From: an uncultured Brachybacterium sp.
Lineage (GTDB): Bacteria; Actinomycetota; Actinomycetes; Actinomycetales; Dermabacteraceae
DNA: 64,000 nucleotides
Assembly: GCF_947500705.1 (NCBI RefSeq)
Contig: NZ_CANMSY010000002.1
Location: 1-64,000 of the forward strand
Direction of reading: 5' to 3'
The position numbers were made by a program, and so were the translations under genes. Below the pieces are notes generated by a model. It searched no databases and was not told the origin of the DNA. It saw only the letters and a list, made by a program, of their open reading frames with translations. Below, one piece after another: positions 60,283 through 64,000 of this stretch. Position 1 is the stretch's first letter; each line of letters begins with the position of its first letter.

Positions 60283-60808
60283 GGATGTAGTCGACGCCGG
60301 AGACCGTATGCAGCGCGACCCCGATCCAGAACAGCACCTGCGCGGCAGGCACCAGCGAGGGCGCCCAGGCGGCTGCCGCGACCAGCAGGAACACCGAGCC
60401 CATCAGCGCGAAGGTGCGGACCTTGCCGAGCCAGGAGACGGAGATCCTGCCGCCCAGTGCCGCCCGGGTGGCGAGCACGACCATCGCCACGTCGACGACC
60501 AGGATGATGGCCAGCGCCGCCCAGGGCAGCAGATCGGCGACCGCGAGGCTGAGCACGATCCCCGCCAGCCCCAGCCTGTCGGCGATCGGGTCGATGATCG
60601 CGCCGGTGCGGCTGGTCTGGTCCAGTGCACGGGCCAGCAGTCCATCGATCCAGTCGGTCGAGGCCCATACCAGCAGCAGCACCACCGCGAGGGTGTCGGG
60701 ACCGTCCACCAGCAGCATGCACACCGGAGCCAGCAGCACGAAGCGCACCAGCGTGACGAGATTGGGGATCGTCGCCCAGTCAGGGCGAGGACGCGTCGGA
60801 GCGGTCAT
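60221..60808 (-). CDS. CDP-alcohol phosphatidyltransferase
   Basis: Membrane enzyme of phospholipid synthesis, 195 residues with five to six helices. The CDP-binding motif is complete: DWIDGLLARALDQTSRTG followed by AIIDPIADR, matching D-x2-D-G-x2-A-R-x8-G-x3-D-x3-D. It may be a phosphatidylglycerolphosphate or phosphatidylinositol-type synthase; the alcohol acceptor is not visible. It begins four bases after the preceding membrane-protein stop and its end overlaps the SH3-like gene. Confidence 0.87.
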   Translation of the reverse strand: MTAPTRPRPDWATIPNLVTLVRFVLLAPVCMLLVDGPDTLAVVLLLVWASTDWIDGLLARALDQTSRTGAIIDPIADRLGLAGIVLSLAVADLLPWAALAIILVVDVAMVVLATRAALGGRISVSWLGKVRTFALMGSVFLLVAAAAWAPSLVPAAQVLFWIGVALHTVSGVDYILRARRAPAVAPEAAEPPSPR

Positions 60809-60812
60809 CTGC

Positions 60813-61253
60813 TCACCCTGCCCGAGAACGGGACCTGCGCACCAGCGTGATCAGGCCCGCGATCAGGAACGGGATCACGAGGCCGAGGCCCTGGACGACC
60901 CAGCCGGAGTACTGGGGCTCGGTGCCCAGCATCGCGGGCATCATGACGCCGCCGCCCATGCCCTCGCCCAGGAACGGCATCGCCAGCACGCCCCACAGGC
61001 TGCCGAGCACCAGCAGCGGGAGCCGGGACCCGGTCGCCGCCCACAGGAACACGCTGGCGACCACTTGGAACAGCGCACCGAACAGCAGGCCGGCGGGCAG
61101 GTGGAGACCAGCCGCCGGGAGCTCCACCCGGTGGGTCGAGATCATCAGCAGGACCGAGACGATCGCGAGCACCACGGCCATCGCGGCCTGGGTGAGCCGG
61201 GCGGCGAGCGAGGTGGTGTCCACCCGCCGCACCGGCTGCTGCTCGATCGTCAC
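60813..61253 (-). CDS. small four-helix membrane protein
   Basis: A 146-residue membrane protein of unknown function with four predicted helices (about 18-40, 50-72, 78-93 and 112-135), including MAVVLAIVSVLLMIS and LPLLVLGSLWGVLAM. The start is GTG 61253, four bases after the typA stop, so it is probably translated by coupling. It is a neighbour of the phosphatidyltransferase. Confidence 0.75.
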   Translation of the reverse strand: MTIEQQPVRRVDTTSLAARLTQAAMAVVLAIVSVLLMISTHRVELPAAGLHLPAGLLFGALFQVVASVFLWAATGSRLPLLVLGSLWGVLAMPFLGEGMGGGVMMPAMLGTEPQYSGWVVQGLGLVIPFLIAGLITLVRRSRSRAG

Positions 61254-61257
61254 CAGG

Positions 61258-63180
<1,923 letters not shown>

Positions 63181-63274
63181 ACGCGGAAGCTCGTTTCGGG
63201 TTGCGCGGTGGGTCGAAGACCGAGCAGCGCCCGGCCGCACCCCAGGTGCGACCCGCTCCAGGGCCCAGGCGAGT

Positions 63275-63415
63275 CTATCCGCCAGCGGGCCGCCCGCCAG
63301 GGGCTGGGAATGAGACCTTCGACGCCCTCGCACCGAGCGCCAGGGCCAGCAGTACGGTCAGCACCATTGTCGGCACCACTGCGAGCACCACTGCGAGCAC
63401 CAGCGACCCGACCAT
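63275..63415 (-). CDS. possible small membrane protein
   Basis: Low-confidence 46-residue frame in the 362-bp gap between typA and the ABC gene. It has one hydrophobic stretch (MVGSLVLAVVLAVVPTMVLT) built on a short DNA repeat (GTGCTCGCAGTG twice) and a Gly/Pro-rich tail. No clear ribosome binding site. The rest of the gap shows nothing I recognise. Confidence 0.25.
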   Translation of the reverse strand: MVGSLVLAVVLAVVPTMVLTVLLALALGARASKVSFPAPGGRPAGG

Positions 63416-63542
63416 GGGCCGGAGGAAACCGACGGAGGAGTCTCGCCCGCCACAGACGATCTGACCGCGATCCCCGGGTCGTCGAGGAACTGCCCGGTGA
63501 GATGGCGACAACGCGGCCAGGACTGTGCTCCGACGGCTCCGC

Positions 63543-64000
<458 letters not shown>

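Overview
The window is a 64 kb piece of a high-GC actinobacterial chromosome. Four gene families in it are largely restricted to actinobacteria: a WhiB7-type WhiB protein, DUF3107, DUF3117 and the AdnA/AdnB helicase-nuclease pair. Several blocks follow the gene order of Mycobacterium tuberculosis: PDZ protease/DUF2342/WhiB7/UvrD2/NudC/AdnAB, then TetR/DUF3107/DEAD helicase, and dapD/dapE/LOG/DUF3117/methyltransferase/tatB/mrp. Composition and gene content suggest a Micrococcales member, perhaps near Brachybacterium; the genus is a guess. I see no insertion sequence, prophage, CRISPR array, tRNA or rRNA, so this is mostly core chromosome.

Left part (1-15.6 kb): a 55-bp tandem repeat at the edge, mscS, a truncated haemoglobin, two divergent thioesterases, and a thiamine operon (thiD-tenA, MFS transporter, thiM, thiE) behind a TPP riboswitch. 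The tenA half of the thiD-tenA fusion is frameshifted. Then come an orphan sugar-binding lipoprotein, alpha-glucan phosphorylase (glgP), a protein that looks like a decayed sigma factor fused to a membrane anti-sigma factor, and the ribosome-associated ABC-F ATPase EttA.

Middle part (15.7-33 kb): HAD hydrolase, membrane PDZ/Lon-like protease, DUF2342 protein, Nudix hydrolase, YgjP-like metallopeptidase, a non-coding stretch with DnaA-box-like 9-mers, a small zinc-ribbon protein, two very long hairpins, WhiB7 with a long leader carrying an upstream ORF, then DNA-repair genes uvrD2, nudC and the adnAB pair.

Right-middle part (33-53 kb): TetR, DUF3107, a membrane metallophosphoesterase, an RGG-tailed DEAD-box helicase, PHP phosphoesterase, aminopeptidase P, a tightly packed MgtE-N/CBS - DUF1003 - Mrp run, tatB, an O-methyltransferase, DUF3117, a LOG protein, and dapE, ArsR and dapD. 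With dapC further right these give three steps of the succinylase route to diaminopimelate and lysine.

Right part (53-64 kb): an anaerobic pyruvate formate-lyase module in which the glycyl-radical domain is a separate small gene, citrate synthase, dapC, 7Fe ferredoxin, a phosphatidyltransferase, typA, and the end of a peptide-type ABC ATPase.

A recurrent feature is a TANNNT-like box 6-7 nt before a start codon, with no ribosome binding site, at about eleven genes; this suggests widespread leaderless transcripts. The best candidates for something undescribed are the split pyruvate formate-lyase, the sigma/anti-sigma fusion, the DnaA-box cluster away from dnaA, and the pair of long hairpins beside whiB7.
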